Source: Camarhynchus parvulus
Lineage: Eukaryota > Chordata > Aves > Passeriformes > Thraupidae
DNA: 64,000 nucleotides
NCBI RefSeq assembly: GCF_901933205.1
Contig: NC_044591.1
Coordinates: 124,001-188,000, forward strand
Direction of reading: 5' to 3'
Part shown: piece by piece, positions 36,460 to 48,600 of the stretch
How positions within the stretch are numbered: position 1 is the stretch's first letter
How the letters are laid out: each line of letters opens with the position of its first letter
Notes under the pieces: generated by a model
Database searches by the model: none
Told to the model about the DNA's origin: nothing
Seen by the model: the letters and a program-made list of their open reading frames with translations, nothing else
Translations under genes and position numbers: made by a program

Positions 36460-36631
36460 TGGCCTCGCGCCGCCGCCGCGCCGCCGCCTGAGGGAGGGAG
36501 GAGGGAGCGGGCCCGGCCCGGCCCCGCCGGGACCCCCGGGATCCCCGCAACCCCCGCTCCGGGACCCCCGGCGCCCCCGGGCCATGGCACAGCCCGCCCG
36601 CCGCCTCCGCCTCGCCCGGCCCGGCCCGCAG
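36460..36631 (+). other. Candidate 5' exon of PHC2 (mainly 5'UTR)
   Basis: The exon ends CCCGCAG|GTACCG (donor GT at 36,632). It contains an ATG in strong context (GCCATGG, ATG at 36,584) that opens a 16-codon frame to the donor. Joined to either candidate acceptor of coding exon 1 (39,465 or 39,510), that frame stops at TAG (39,513-39,515) before the PHC2 ATG, so it would be an upstream ORF. The 5' end is not defined by sequence. Confidence 0.45.
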
Positions 36632-36829
36632 GTACCGCGCGTGCCGCCGCTACCGGGCCCCGGCGGCTTTGTCTGGGCCGGGGGGGCGCTGAGGGGGGGC
36701 CGCGCATGCGCACCCGCCGTGCCTCAGTTTCCCCACCCGGGGCCGTGGCCCCCGCCGCTCCCCGCCCCCGTGGAGCCCCCATTTCCCACCCCATCCGTGT
36801 CTCCCCTCCTTCCCTTTCTCCTGCGCCCC

Positions 36830-37640
36830 CTCCTCTGGTTCTGGACTCCCTTGTTATTATTATTACTGTTATTATTGCCCGCCGCCCACCATCATATTCC
36901 AGCGCTCCCGTGTTATCTCTGGCCCCCTGTACTATATCTGACCCCCTTGTCTTCTATCCCAGCCCTTGCCATCATATCCCACTCCCCATCTTCCACCCCC
37001 TTTAGTGATTTTGCACCGTTAGTATTATTCCCACCCCCCACCATCATGTTCCAGTCCCTGCTGTTTTATCTGACTCCCCTTTTATTAAATCTGGCTCTCT
37101 ATTTTCTTTTCTATCCCACCCCACTAGTGTTTTCCACCCCTCACCAGGATCTTGCATCCCCTCTCTTATTCTGCACCCCCTTATCATTCCCTCTGTCATA
37201 TCCTACTGCTCCCTATCCTGCACCCCTTTATTATTATTTTATCAACCATATTCCAGTGCTTGCTGTTACCTCTGACCCCCTGTATTGTATCTGACCCCCC
37301 AGTGTAATATCTGACCTCCCTCACTTCTATCCAACCCTGTCATTAGTGTTTTCCCCTCTTTCCCATTATCTTCCTCCCCCTCCTCTGCTTTTGCTTCCTT
37401 TTATTATTATTATTCCCACCCCATCATCATTTTCCAATCCTTGCTATTTTATCTGACCCCCCTCTTTTCTCTCCCACCTTCCCACCATATCCCACCCCTC
37501 ACCAGCACCTTGCATCCCCCCTTATTCCAAACCCCCATATTATTCCCCCCATATTGCTCCATAGTGCTGCTTACTGCCCCATTTCCCCCCTCTAATCCCA
37601 TATTGCCCCCACAACCTGTCTGTGTCCCCATTTCCCTACC
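36830..37640. repeat. Degenerate pyrimidine-rich repeat in PHC2 intron 1
   Basis: Loose units with CCCCACCATCATATTCCAGT, CTGTTTTATCTGACCCCC and TTATTATT recur about every 200 bp and in fragments. This is non-coding intronic filler. Confidence 0.55.
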
Positions 37641-38495
37641 CCGTCATCGTTTGCCCCCCATTTTGGGCTCAGCTCAGGGAATTCCAGCTCTTCCTGTCCT
37701 GGCTGTGGGACCCCCCCCCCCCATGTTCCCCCACCCCAGTGGGTCCCAGCACTACTGAAAATCTTCCCTTTTTTTGTTCTTTTGGGTGGGTGGAATGGTT
37801 TGGGGGTTTGACCTCTGGGTCAAAAGTGAGCTATCCCCGTGTGACACCCCAAATTCCCTGGTGGGGTTTGGTGTGGGTGAGGACAGGCTTGGACCCTCTG
37901 TGGGTGGGAGCTGTGGGGGGCTTTGCCCACCCCTGGGGGATTGACTCCAGGTGGGCCTGGTGTGATCCCTCACTGCAGTGACCCCGTGTCACCTCGATGC
38001 CACCAGGGCAGGAAAAGCAGGCCTGTGGCTGTTGGGTGGGAAAAAGGTGCCCAGAGCCTCTCCAGCTGAGGGTGAACATGGATGCAGACCCGAGGGTGGG
38101 CAGTGTCACAGGTCACATGCGCTGCCACACCCATGGGCACGTGGCTGTCCCGCCCTGTGCTCTGCCACAGTGGCATCTCGTGGGCCAACACGAGGCCAGG
38201 ACGTCGCTGCTGCCACGTCCCTCCTGTGCCAGGCTGGGATGGCCTGGTGGGGCCGTGCTGTGGCATGGTGACCAAGGCCACCCTCAGTGGCTGCTGCCCA
38301 TAGTCTGCAGTGTCCCGCACTGTTGTCCCTGGTCCCGCTGTGGTGGCACTGCAGGGGCTCAAACGGGTGACACGGGTGGAGCGTGGTGGCCGTCGGTGGC
38401 TGTCGGTGACCATGGAGTCTCATGGCCACCACAGTGGCCGTGGTGACAGAGGTGGCACCCACAAACCCCCCTCTCTGGCCCCCACAGCACTGTCC
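37641..38495. other. PHC2 intron 1, unique part; no exon seen
   Basis: Ordinary GC-rich sequence. Open frames on both strands lack known domains. No conserved element is identifiable by eye. Confidence 0.45.
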
Positions 38496-39350
38496 CCATC
38501 CTCCTCCTGTTCTGTCATGCTATCTGTCCCCTTCCTGCCATCCATTCATCCTTCCTCCTTCCATCTGCCTTTCTCCTCATCCATTTCCTCTGTCTGTTCT
38601 TCCTTGCATCCCTGCATCCCTCTCCTGTGTCCATCCAGCCTTTCTTCCATCCCTTCCTCCCTTTTGTGTCTTTCCATCTGTCCATACTTCCTCCCTCCTG
38701 TCTGCTCTGTTCTTCCCTCCATCCCTTGGTCCCTCACCTTCCTGCTTTTTTTCACCATTTCCTTCTGTCCTTGGATCCTTTCCTCATTCTGTCCATCTTT
38801 CTATGCATCCATCATTCCTTCCTTCCGTTCTTAGAGCCGTCATTCCTTCTGTCTGTTGTTTGTTCTGTCTGTCCTCTTGTCCATCCTTCCTGTCGTCCTT
38901 GACCCCTCCTTCCTTTTCTCTTTCCTGCCCTTCTTGTCTCTTCTTCCTTCCTTACTTCTCTCTGTCCTTATGTCCATCCTTTTTTCCCTCCTTCCTCTCC
39001 TCCATTTTCCTTTCTGCCCATCCATCCTTCCATTTGTCCATCCCTTTCCTTCTCCTGTTTGTCATTCTCCCTGTCCTTCTGTCCTTCATCCCTTTCCTGC
39101 TTCTACCCTTTCCTGGTTCCATAACTCCCTTGGTTTCTCTCTTTCCTTCCTCTCCTTCCCCCATTTCCTTCTCCCCATCCATCTCTTTCCTACTTCCCTC
39201 CGTTCCTCATTTCCTTTCGTCTGTCTGTCCCTTCATCCCTCTCTTCCTCCAGTCCATCCTTCTATCCATCCCTACCTCCTCACCTCCATCTCTCCGCCTT
39301 CCAGCCTTCCCTCTGTCCATCCTTTCTCCTGCCCTTCCCTCTGTCCATGC
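38496..39350. repeat. Polypyrimidine repeat (CCTTCCTTCTGTCCATCC)
   Basis: About 850 bp of low-order CCTT/CTGTCCATC units on the + strand just upstream of coding exon 1. It produces a spurious open frame of nearly 590 codons that also runs across true PHC2 exons out of frame. Confidence 0.85.
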
Positions 39351-39545
39351 TCCCTTTCCCCGTTTTCCCTGGGGCACTGACCCCACTTTAGTGCAGGAGG
39401 ATGAGCCACAGGGTCTCCCATCATTCTTCCTCCACCCCACCTTCCTCCTCCTCTGTGCTTCCAGCATGCAGACACGATGGATCCCCCCTCACTCTGTTAT
39501 CCTCCCCAGCTCTAGTCTGACCCCCTTCCACCACCCTGCCCCGCT

Positions 39546-39689
39546 ATGGAGAATGAGCAGCTCCCAGCCCCAGCTCCCGCCAGCAGCGCCGGCGGCACGG
39601 CCCCAGCGCCCGCCAGCAGTGCGGCCGCGCGCCCGCCCGGGCCCCAGATCTCCGTCTACAGCGGCATCCCCGACCGCCAGACCGTGCAG
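39546..39689 (+). CDS. PHC2: PHC2 coding exon 1
   Basis: Residues 1-48, phase 0 at the end. The start MENEQLPAPAP matches the PHC2 N terminus and the exon ends in GIPDRQTVQ. Two candidate upstream acceptors exist, CTTCCAG|CATG (exon from 39,465) and CCCCAG|CTCTAG (from 39,510). Either leaves an in-frame TAG before this ATG. Confidence 0.93.
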
Positions 39690-42600
39690 GTACGGGGCTG
39701 GGGCACCCGAGGGTTGGGGGGCACCGGGGGGGTCGTGGCCACATTTCCTCCCCAAAGGTGATCCAGCAGGCGCTGCACCGGCAGCCCAACACGGCGGCGC
39801 AGTACCTGCAGCAGATGTACGCAGCTCAGCAGCAGCACCTCATGCTGCAGACGGCTGCGCTCCAGCAGCAGCACCTCACCAGCGCCCAGCTCCAGAGCCT
39901 GGCTGCTGTCCAGCAGGTACAGGCACCCCGCGGGCACGGGGGGTGGCTCGGGGCTGGCACAGCCCTCACCCTCGGCTCTCCCCCAAGGCAAGCCTGGCGG
40001 CGAACCGGCAAAGCAGCTCCTCGGGGGGCAACGGCACCCAGCCGGCCCCGGCGCAGCAGCCCACGGTGAGTCCCTCAGCCGCTGGGCACCCACCCACCCA
40101 CCCGTGCCCGCCCGTGCCAGCACCCCGACCTTGTCCTGGTGCCCGTTCCAGATCAACCTGGCGACGTCGCCGGCGGCGGCGCAGCTGCTGAACCGGGCGC
40201 AGAGCGTGGGGCCCGGCGCGTCGGGCATCGCTCAGCAGGCCGTGCTGCTGGGCAACACTGCCTCGCCCGCCCTCACCGCCAGCCAGGCCCAGATGTACCT
40301 GCGGGCACAGATGGTAAGGGGGGGCTGGACCCAGGGCCATTGGGGTGCCCAGCATCCTGTTGTGGGGTGATGGGACCCACAGAGGGCACATGGCCATGCT
40401 ATGACACTGGAGGGGTGCTCATTGCTCTGCGTGGCATGCCTGGGACCCATGGGGAATCCATAGGTGCTCAGAGTCTATGGGGGGCCCCCCACCCTCCTGA
40501 GGGTCCAAGGACCCCACAGGGTGCCTGTCACCCTGCTGTGAGGTGTGTAGACTTAATGAGGTGCCTTCCTTCAGGTGAGGAAACCCGGCCCCCATAGAGT
40601 GTGAACCCCATCCCACTGGGATACCCAGACCCCACAGGGCACCCAGAGCCCCGTTGGGGGTAGCCAAGCAGGTGCTCTTTGCTTTTGGGGAGCGTTGGGA
40701 CCCTATAGGGTACCCTCCCCCACACTGGGCGTGCCTGTTCCTACCCTACATAGATAGAGAGATACCCCTGTGCCACCCTGTAGGGACACAGAGCAGGGAC
40801 ACACAGGGTGTGCCACCCCTGACATGGTGAGCCGTGCACCCACTCTCCCTGTCCCCAGCTCATCTTCACACCCACGGGCCCCGTCAGCGCTGTCCGGCCC
40901 GAGAGCCCCGCGCCGGCCCCACCGCCGGCCCCACCACCTGCCCCACCACCCACCACCCCTCAGGTGAGTGTCCCCACCCCTGCCAGCCCCCCCACAATCT
41001 GCCCCGGCACCCCTGACCCGCTGCCGTTGCAGGTGCACAGCCTGGCCCTGCGCCCCGCCGGCCCCCACCTCCCTGCCCTGGCCATGAAGCCCCCCGGGGG
41101 TGCCCCTCCCCGGGCTGGCCCCCCCCGGGGGCCCCCGCCCAACCCCCCCGCCGAGCACCTCAAAAAGGCCGAGGGGCACGAGGGCCGCGCCCATGCCCTG
41201 GCCCGCACCACCGCCCCCGCTGCCACCCACCCGCTCGTCACCCCAGGTAAGGGGCTGCTCCGGGGGGGGGCACCCCTGGGTGCTGGGGAGTCACGGGCTG
41301 TTCGCTCTGACACCAGTGATGGCCCACACTGGTGTGTCCTGCCGCTGTCACCTGCCTCTGTTTGGGACCTTGTGGGTCTGTCCCCGCACTGGGCCCTGCT
41401 CGGGAGGGTCTGAGCACCCACAGGATCCCAGGGTCCTGTGGGGTGCAGGGGGCTGGGGCAGTGAGGGTGTGAGCCAGGGCACTCCGTGGAGTGCTGGAGC
41501 CTGGGGTGCTGCACTGGCATGGCTCCCAAAATTGGGGACCCCCTGCTCACCTGGGACAGCCTGAGTGCAGCTTCCCACATCAGCAGCGGGAGCTGGCAGA
41601 GCTGGTGGTCCGAGGGCACCAGAGGGAACAGACACAGAGTGAGCAGCAGCCTCCTGGGGGTGGGTCCCGTGGGGCTGAGGTGCTGGTGCTGAGGGGGGTT
41701 CTCTGTCCCCGTTGCTGTCCCCACAGCCTACGCCCCGCTGCAGCCCCCCCAGTTCCTGCAGCAGCCGCCGAAGCCGATGCAGCCGCAGCAGCCGCAGCAG
41801 CAGTTCGTCATCCAGCAGCAGCAGCAGCAGCAGCAGCAGCTGGGCCCCCGTGGGCAGCCTCCCTCGGGCCCCCCCAGCACCCCCCAGCTCCAGCCCCTGC
41901 CCCCTGCCAGCCCCGGCCCGGGCCCCCAGCCCAAAATGGGGATGCCCCAGGGAGCGGGGGGCGAGGGTGGCCCCCCCAACGGGCACCCCGGCTGCCACGC
42001 TGCCCCCCGCAAGTTCCAGCACGCCTCGGCTGTCATCCTGCAGCTGCAGCCTGCCGGCCCCACGGTGAGGGGCCCCCACACCACCCCCAAACCTGCATCA
42101 GGAGGGGCCCCCACACCTCCCCCCAAACCTGCATCATCAGGGACCCCCAAACATCACCCCCAGCCTTCATCATCAGGGACCCCCAAACATCCCCCAAAGC
42201 CTTCCCAAGCCTCCCCCCAACCCTCACAGTGAGGAGCCCCCAAACATCCCCCCAACCTTCATCAGGAGGGGCCCCCACACATCCCCCAAAGCCTCCCCCC
42301 AAACCCTCACAGTGAGAGCCCCCCAAGCCCCTTGGTGGGGGGAGGGAAAGAGGAGTGGGGGCACGGGAGTGGGAGTGGGGGATGCTGGGGAGTCAGCTGT
42401 GTGCACACGCATGTGGGTGTGCAGGTGTGCAGTCCCTGCACACGAGTGTGTGCATGTGTGTTCCTGAAATGTGCATGGGGGCCCAGCTGTCACGTCAGTG
42501 TGCAGGTGTGCACGCTCGGGCCACGCTGCATGTGTGTACCTGCTCCATGCACACCTGTGCACGGATTTGCCCCATCCATGGCACTTTCATGGCTGCGTGT

Positions 42601-45600
42601 ACCTGGTCCTGTGGCTGATCTGTGTGTGTGTGCACGTGTTTGATCTCATGTGTGCGTCCTGGACCCCCACACGTATGTGTGTGTGCACAGCTTTGCCAGA
42701 TGCATGCACGTGCATGTGTGCATATGTGCATGTGTCTGCTCCCTGCATGTGTGTGCATACTCAGGTCCATGCACACGAGTGCAGATGTGCTTGCCTGGCC
42801 CCTGCGTGTGCACCTGTGTATGACCCATGTGTGTCTGGCCTGTGCATGTGTGTGACACTCATGCCAGCCCTGTGCACTTGTGTGTTTGTAGGGGCATGTA
42901 CGGGCTCCTTGCACACGTGTGCAAATGCAGATCAGTTGTGTCTGGACACGCATGCCTGACTGTGACACACACGTGTGCATGTGCGTGCCCGCTCCAGGCA
43001 CATGCTTGTGTGTGACCCATGCACGGGTGTGCACACTCCAGTCGTGCAGGTGCATGTCCCTATGCCGTTCACACACGCACCTGCCCCGCGCCCCGCACGT
43101 GCGTGTGCACACCTGACCCCCGCCCATGTGTGTGCACACCTGACCCTGCCCCACGCGTGTCCCTGCCGCCACAGCCGTCCCTCGGGGTCCCCGAGGGCGC
43201 CCGCCGGGACCCGCTGCCCGTGCCGAGGAGCGCCGAGAGCCCACCTGCCGCCCCGCCGCAGCCCCCCGCCCTCTCGCCGCCCGCCGCCCCCCCGGGCCCC
43301 GACACCCCCGAGGGCGAGCGGCCCCTCACGCACGGTAAGCGCCCGCCCCGCCCCCACAGGCGCCGCTCGCGGGGTGCTGCGCCCCAAGCCCTGACGCAGC
43401 AGGGGCCGGTGAGGCCGGGCAGCGCTGAGGGCAACTCGGGCAGCGCTGAGGGGTGCCCGGGCAGCGCTGAGGGCAGCTCGGGCAGCGCTGCGGGAGCTCG
43501 GCCAGCGCTGAGGGCAGCTCGGCCAGCGCTGCGGGGAGCTCGGCCAGCGCTGAGGGCAGCACGGGCAGAGCTGCGGGGAGCTCGGCCAGGGCTGAGGGCA
43601 GCTCGGGCAGAGCTGCGAGGCGCTCGCTGATCCCGGGGCTGCGGACCGGGTGCGGCGCCCGCCGCTGCCGCTAGGGGGGGCGCGCGCGCCTCCCTCACGC
43701 TCAGAGGGCACCCGAGGGGCGGGGCCGTGGCCACGCCTCTTTCTGTAGGCGCGGCTGTGGCGCGCGGGCTGAGGAGGCGTGGCCACATCTGAAGGCTCCG
43801 CCCTGACTGCGTGGGGGCGCAACGGGGTGGGGGCGTGGCCACGCCCGTGCAGTCACGCCCCTTGTGGGGCGAGGCTCCGCCCCCGATGGCGGGGGCGCGG
43901 GAGGCGGGGCCTTGCGGGGAGGGCGTGTCCGTGGCTCCGGGCGCGCGCGGCGGCAGCACCCGCCAATGGGCGCGCAGGGGCGTGCCCGCGGCAGGCCCCC
44001 GCCCCCGCCGCCGCCTTTGTCCCCGCTCGGCCCTGGCCCCGCTCCCGGCGCCGCTCCCGCCGCAGCCCCGGCCCGGGCCCCCGCCATGGCCCCCCGACCC
44101 CCTGAGCGCCCGGTGAGTGAGCGCCGACCGCGGCGGCCAGGCCCGGCCCGGGGCGGCGGCGGCGGCGGCTCTGACCTCACTTCCGCATCCGCCCCCCGGC
44201 CCCGGTCCGGCCCCGCGGCCCGGGCGAGGGAGGGGCGGGGGCAGCGGGAGCCGCCGCCGCCGCCGGACAAAGGTGATGGGGGTGCCGGGGCCCGCGCCGC
44301 CCGAGGCGGCCTGGAGAGGAGCGGGGCTGGGCCGGGCCCCGCGGGGCTGTGCCGGGGCTTTGCCGAGTGCGCTGGGGCTCGCTGGGATCTCACGGGCGCT
44401 GATCGGGCCCTGCTGCGGCGGTACCGGGGTGTGCCGCGGCCTGAGGGGGTGGTTCGGGCCTCTCTGGGGCCGCGCTGGGCTGTGCTGGGGCAGATCGGCG
44501 CTTTCCGGGTTGGGTCGAGCCCCGTTCGGGCCTTTCTGGGGCAGATCGGGGCTTTCTGCCGCGCACGGAGCCTCGCCGGGGCAGACGCGGCCTTGCCGGT
44601 GCCTCGCAGCGCCGCGCCGGGGCTGTCCCGCTCCCTCTGCGCTCTGCGGCTGTGCCCGGACCCCTCCGGGTATTTTGGGGGGCCCTTTCCCCTCTTTGGC
44701 ACCCCCCGGGGCCGGCTGGGCGGCGCTGGGAGCGGCAGCAGCTGCTCCCCGTTCCAGCTGTATGGAAATCGCGGCCCCGCGTCAGCGCGGCGTCAGTGCC
44801 CGCCCCTCACCGCGTGTGCCCCGCTGTCCCCAGAGCCCCCCGAGCGCCTCCATGCGCAGCCCCGCATTCCCGGGATGACCTCGGGCTCCGGCAGCGCTGC
44901 CGCCACCGTCGCCGGCGCCGCCCCCCACAATGGTGAGAACAAACCGCCCCAGGCCATCGTGAAACCCCAGATCCTCACGCACGTCATCGAGGGCTTCGTC
45001 ATCCAGGAGGGCGCCGAGCCCTTCCCGGTAACGTATCCCGCTCCGCCGGGGCTGGGCTCGGGGGGAATGGGGCGCACGGTCAGGCGTGAACCCCCAAATC
45101 CGTCCCCTGCTTCGTCATTCGGGAAAGGGCTGAGCTGCTCCTGGTGCTCTCTGTGGTTTATCCCTGTGGTTTATCCCTGTGGTTTATCCCGTTACCAAGT
45201 GTTTTGTCATTCGGGAAGGGGCTGAGCCCTTCCCGGTAATGTATCCCAATGTCCCTGCGCTGGATTTGGGAGGTTGGGAATGGAGCAGCCACCACCATGA
45301 AGCCCCAAATCCTCACCCGTTTCATCGAGGACATCATCCAGGAAGGGGCAGAACCATTCCCAGTAATGTATTTGTCTCTCTGCATCCTTATTCCTGAATT
45401 TAGGACCATTCCCAGTAATGTATATCTCTCTGTGCATCCTTATCCCTGAATTTGGGGGTTTTGGGAATGGGGCATCCAAACAATCATAACACATCCCCTC
45501 CAAAATCCTCCACCCATGTGTTCAGGGCTTGATGACTGAGGAAAGGGCAAAAATATTCCTGGTATGGTATCCACCCCTCATTCTGGGCCAGAGGGATGTT

Positions 45601-48600
45601 GGGATGGGGCATCCAGGCCTTTGTGAACCCCCAAATCTTCCCCCACATTGTTGAGTTTTTCATCATTCGGGAAGGGACTGGGCTGTTCCTGGTAACGTAT
45701 CCACCCATCCATATCCTTGTCCTGGATCTGTGTGTGTGGGAGGGGGGCTTCTCTGTTTGGGGGGTTGGGAATGAGGCACCCAGACAGTTGTGAACCCCCA
45801 AATGTTACACACGTTATTCTGGAATTCATTGTCCAGGAAGGGGCAGAACCATTCCTGGTGATGCTTGCCCCTCTCCCTGTCCTTGCTTCTGGGTTTGGGG
45901 GCTTGGGAATAGGGCATCCACACTGCTGTGAATCCCCAAATCTTCACATTTTTGAGTTCCTTATTGTGCAGGAAGGGGCTGAGCCATTCCCAGTAATGCA
46001 TCCCCTGCACCTGTCCTTGTTCCTGGATGTGGGAAATTGGGAAGAGGGCTCCTGCATTTGGGGGTTGGGAATGGGATGCCCGGACAATCATGAGCCCCCA
46101 CATCCTCACCCAAGTTATTGAGCATTTCCATCATCTGGGAAGAGACAGAGCTGTCCCAGTAACGTACCCTGTTGTCCTTCCTGGAGCTCAGGGATTGGGA
46201 TTTGGGGGGTTGGGAACGGGTCAGTTTGACAATGATGAGCCCCCAAACCCTTGCCCCTGTTATTGAGCACTTCAGCAGCCAGGAAGGGGTAGAATCATTC
46301 CTGGTAACGTATCATCCTCTCCTTATCGTTGCTTCTGGATTTGAGGGGTCGGGAATGGGTCACTCCAAGAATAGCTGGACCCCAAATCCCCACCCTTGTC
46401 ACCATCTGCACCCAGGGAGGTGCAGAGCTGGTAGCATCCGCCTGTCCTTACCCCATCCCTGGATGTGTGGGGTTGGGATGGGCCCTGCCAGCCCCGTGGG
46501 CACGCTCAGGGCTCCCTGGGGCACAGGTGCAGCCAGGTGTGTCGCACAGGTGGGCCGCTCCTCGCTGCTGGTGGGGGCCCTGCACAAGCAGTATGCGCAG
46601 GAGCTGCTGCCAGACAAGCTGCCAGCACAGGACAACACCACCACCACCGACTCGGACATGGAGGAGCCGTACCTGCAAGGTAGCGCCCGAGCCCCCGGGA
46701 TCCCCCCGAGCCCCCGGGACCCCCCCGAGTGCCCCCCCGGCTGAGCTGGCTGGTTTCTCTCTCTGGGTGTCCCTCCACGCCCCCCAGAATCCAAAGAGGA
46801 GGGGAACCCCCCCAAGTTGAAGTGTGAGCTCTGTGGCCGCGTTGACTTCGCCTACAAGTTCAAGCGCTCCAAGCGCTTCTGCTCCATGGCCTGTGCCAAG
46901 AGGTAACCCCCAAAACCCACCCAACCCTCTGTGCTGGGGTACAGGTAACCCCAAAATCCATGCCATCCCTCCATGGTGGCGTAGAGGTAACCCCAAAATC
47001 CACCCAGCCCCCTCCACAGCTAGATAGAGGTAGCCCCAAAACCCACCCAACCCTCTTTGCTGGGGTAGAGTAACCCCAAAACCCACCCAACCCCTCCTTG
47101 CTGGTAACCCCAAAACCCTTGCTGTCCTTCCATGGTGCGGTAGAGGTAGCCTCAAAATCCATCCAACCCCTCCACAGCTGGATAGAGGTAGCCCCAAAAT
47201 CCCCCCAAGCAGGGTAGAGGCAACCCCAAAACCCACCTGACAGAGTAGACATAACACCAAAACCCACTTGACAAAATACCCCAAAATCCACTTGACAAGA
47301 GTAGAGGTAGCCCCAGAAATCACCTGCCAGGGTAAAGGTAACTTGAAAATCCATTCAGCGTGGGAGGAGTAACCCCAAAATCTACCTGCTTGGGGTTGGG
47401 GTAACCCCAAAATCCAGCCTTCCTCTCTTCCTTGGTGGGGTAGAGGTATCCCCAAAGTTCCCCCAGTGGGGTGGGGACCCCTCATGGCCCTGGCTCCGTG
47501 CAGGTACAACGTGGGCTGCACCAAGAGGGTGGGGCTGTTCCACCCGGATCGCAGCAAACTCCAGAAACCGGGAGGGCCCCCCCACGGGCGGCGCCGCAGC
47601 TGCAAAGGGACCCTGCCCCCCCTGAGCAAGGACAGCAAGAAACAGGTGAGGGGACACGGGGGGGGCACTGAGGCCAGGGTTTGTCCCCAGCTGGGTTTGG
47701 CCTTGGGGCTGGGATTTGTTCCCAGTTTTGGGTGGGCTCCAAGCCTTGGGTGTGTCCCTGAGTTTGGGGACACAGGGTGGGCACTGAGCACAGGATTTAC
47801 CCCCAGTTATGGGGATGGGGGTGGGCACTGTGGCCGGGTTTTGGCCTCAGCTGGGGGGACATGGGGTGGATGCTGAGCCTGGGGTTTGTCCCTAAATTTT
47901 GGGAACACAGGGTGGGTGCTGAGCCTGGGGTTTGTCCCTGAATTTTGGTGACGTGGGGCCAGTGCTGAGGCTGGAGTTTGTCCCTGAGTTTTGGGAACAT
48001 GGGGTGGTTACCAAGCCTGGGGTTTGTCCCTAAATTTTGGGAACACAGGGTGGGTGCTTAGGCTGGGGTTTGTCCCTGAGTTTTGGCGACACGGGGCAGG
48101 TGCTGAGGCCAGCACTGCCCCCGCAGCCCCCGGGGTCTGTCCCAGCGGGGTCGGTGACGGCGTCGTTGCAGCTCAACCACAGCCAGGAGGATTCCAGCCG
48201 CTGCTCGGACAACTCCAGCTACGAGGAGCCGCTGTCGCCCATCTCCGCCAGCTCCTCCACATCGCGGCGCCGGCAGGGGGAGCGGGAGCTGGAGCTGCGG
48301 GACATGGAGCTGCCCGACCGCGACCTGCCCGGCCTCGGCCACCGCTTCCTGCCCAGCGAGCCCAGCAAGTGGAACGTGGAGGACGTTTACGAGTTCATCC
48401 GCTCGCTGCCGGGTGAGGAATGTCCTGGGATGGACGGGGATCTACCCAGAGACACCCAGCACTGTGGTTTTGGGAAGACTTGTGTCCCTCAGCATGTGGT
48501 CAAGGAGGGATCTACTCAAGGATAACCCCTTGGGATTTATTCACAGAGGAGCCCATAGATATATTTTTGAGTAGGATTTAACACACAGATAATCCCATAA

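Larger units (their letters stand above)
34750..36720. promoter_or_regulatory. CpG island at the probable PHC2 promoter
   Basis: Very CpG-dense. The core at 36,330-36,520 has several GGGCGGGG-type GC boxes, a CACGTG E-box (36,428-36,433) and a perfect ATGCAAAT octamer (36,446-36,453). A candidate first exon with a GT donor at 36,632 follows. Assignment to PHC2 is inferred from orientation and distance, and the island may be bidirectional. Confidence 0.6.
43330..44830 (+). promoter_or_regulatory. Internal CpG island, probable promoter of short PHC2
   Basis: CpG-dense region with inverted GC boxes (CTCCGCCCCCG near 43,875) and a CCAAT box (43,963-43,967) 120 bp before a candidate first exon. 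It lies before exon 9, whose Met468 is the start of the known short PHC2 form. Promoter function is inferred. Confidence 0.65.

Noticed and set aside
34870..37294. Long frames on both strands of the PHC2 CpG island (391 and 456 codons)
   Set aside because: GC-rich repeat sequence with few stop codons. No domain similarity, and frames are open on both strands at once.
38422..40191. A 589-codon open frame overlapping PHC2
   Set aside because: It is stop-free polypyrimidine repeat running into PHC2 exons in the wrong frame; the real exons are identified by family match and splice phase.
45262..46121. HD1-like open frames in PHC2 intron 9 as true alternative exons
   Set aside because: The copies are diverged, lack convincing 3' splice acceptors before each unit, and sit between two exons that join in phase. 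Treated as an exon-derived repeat.
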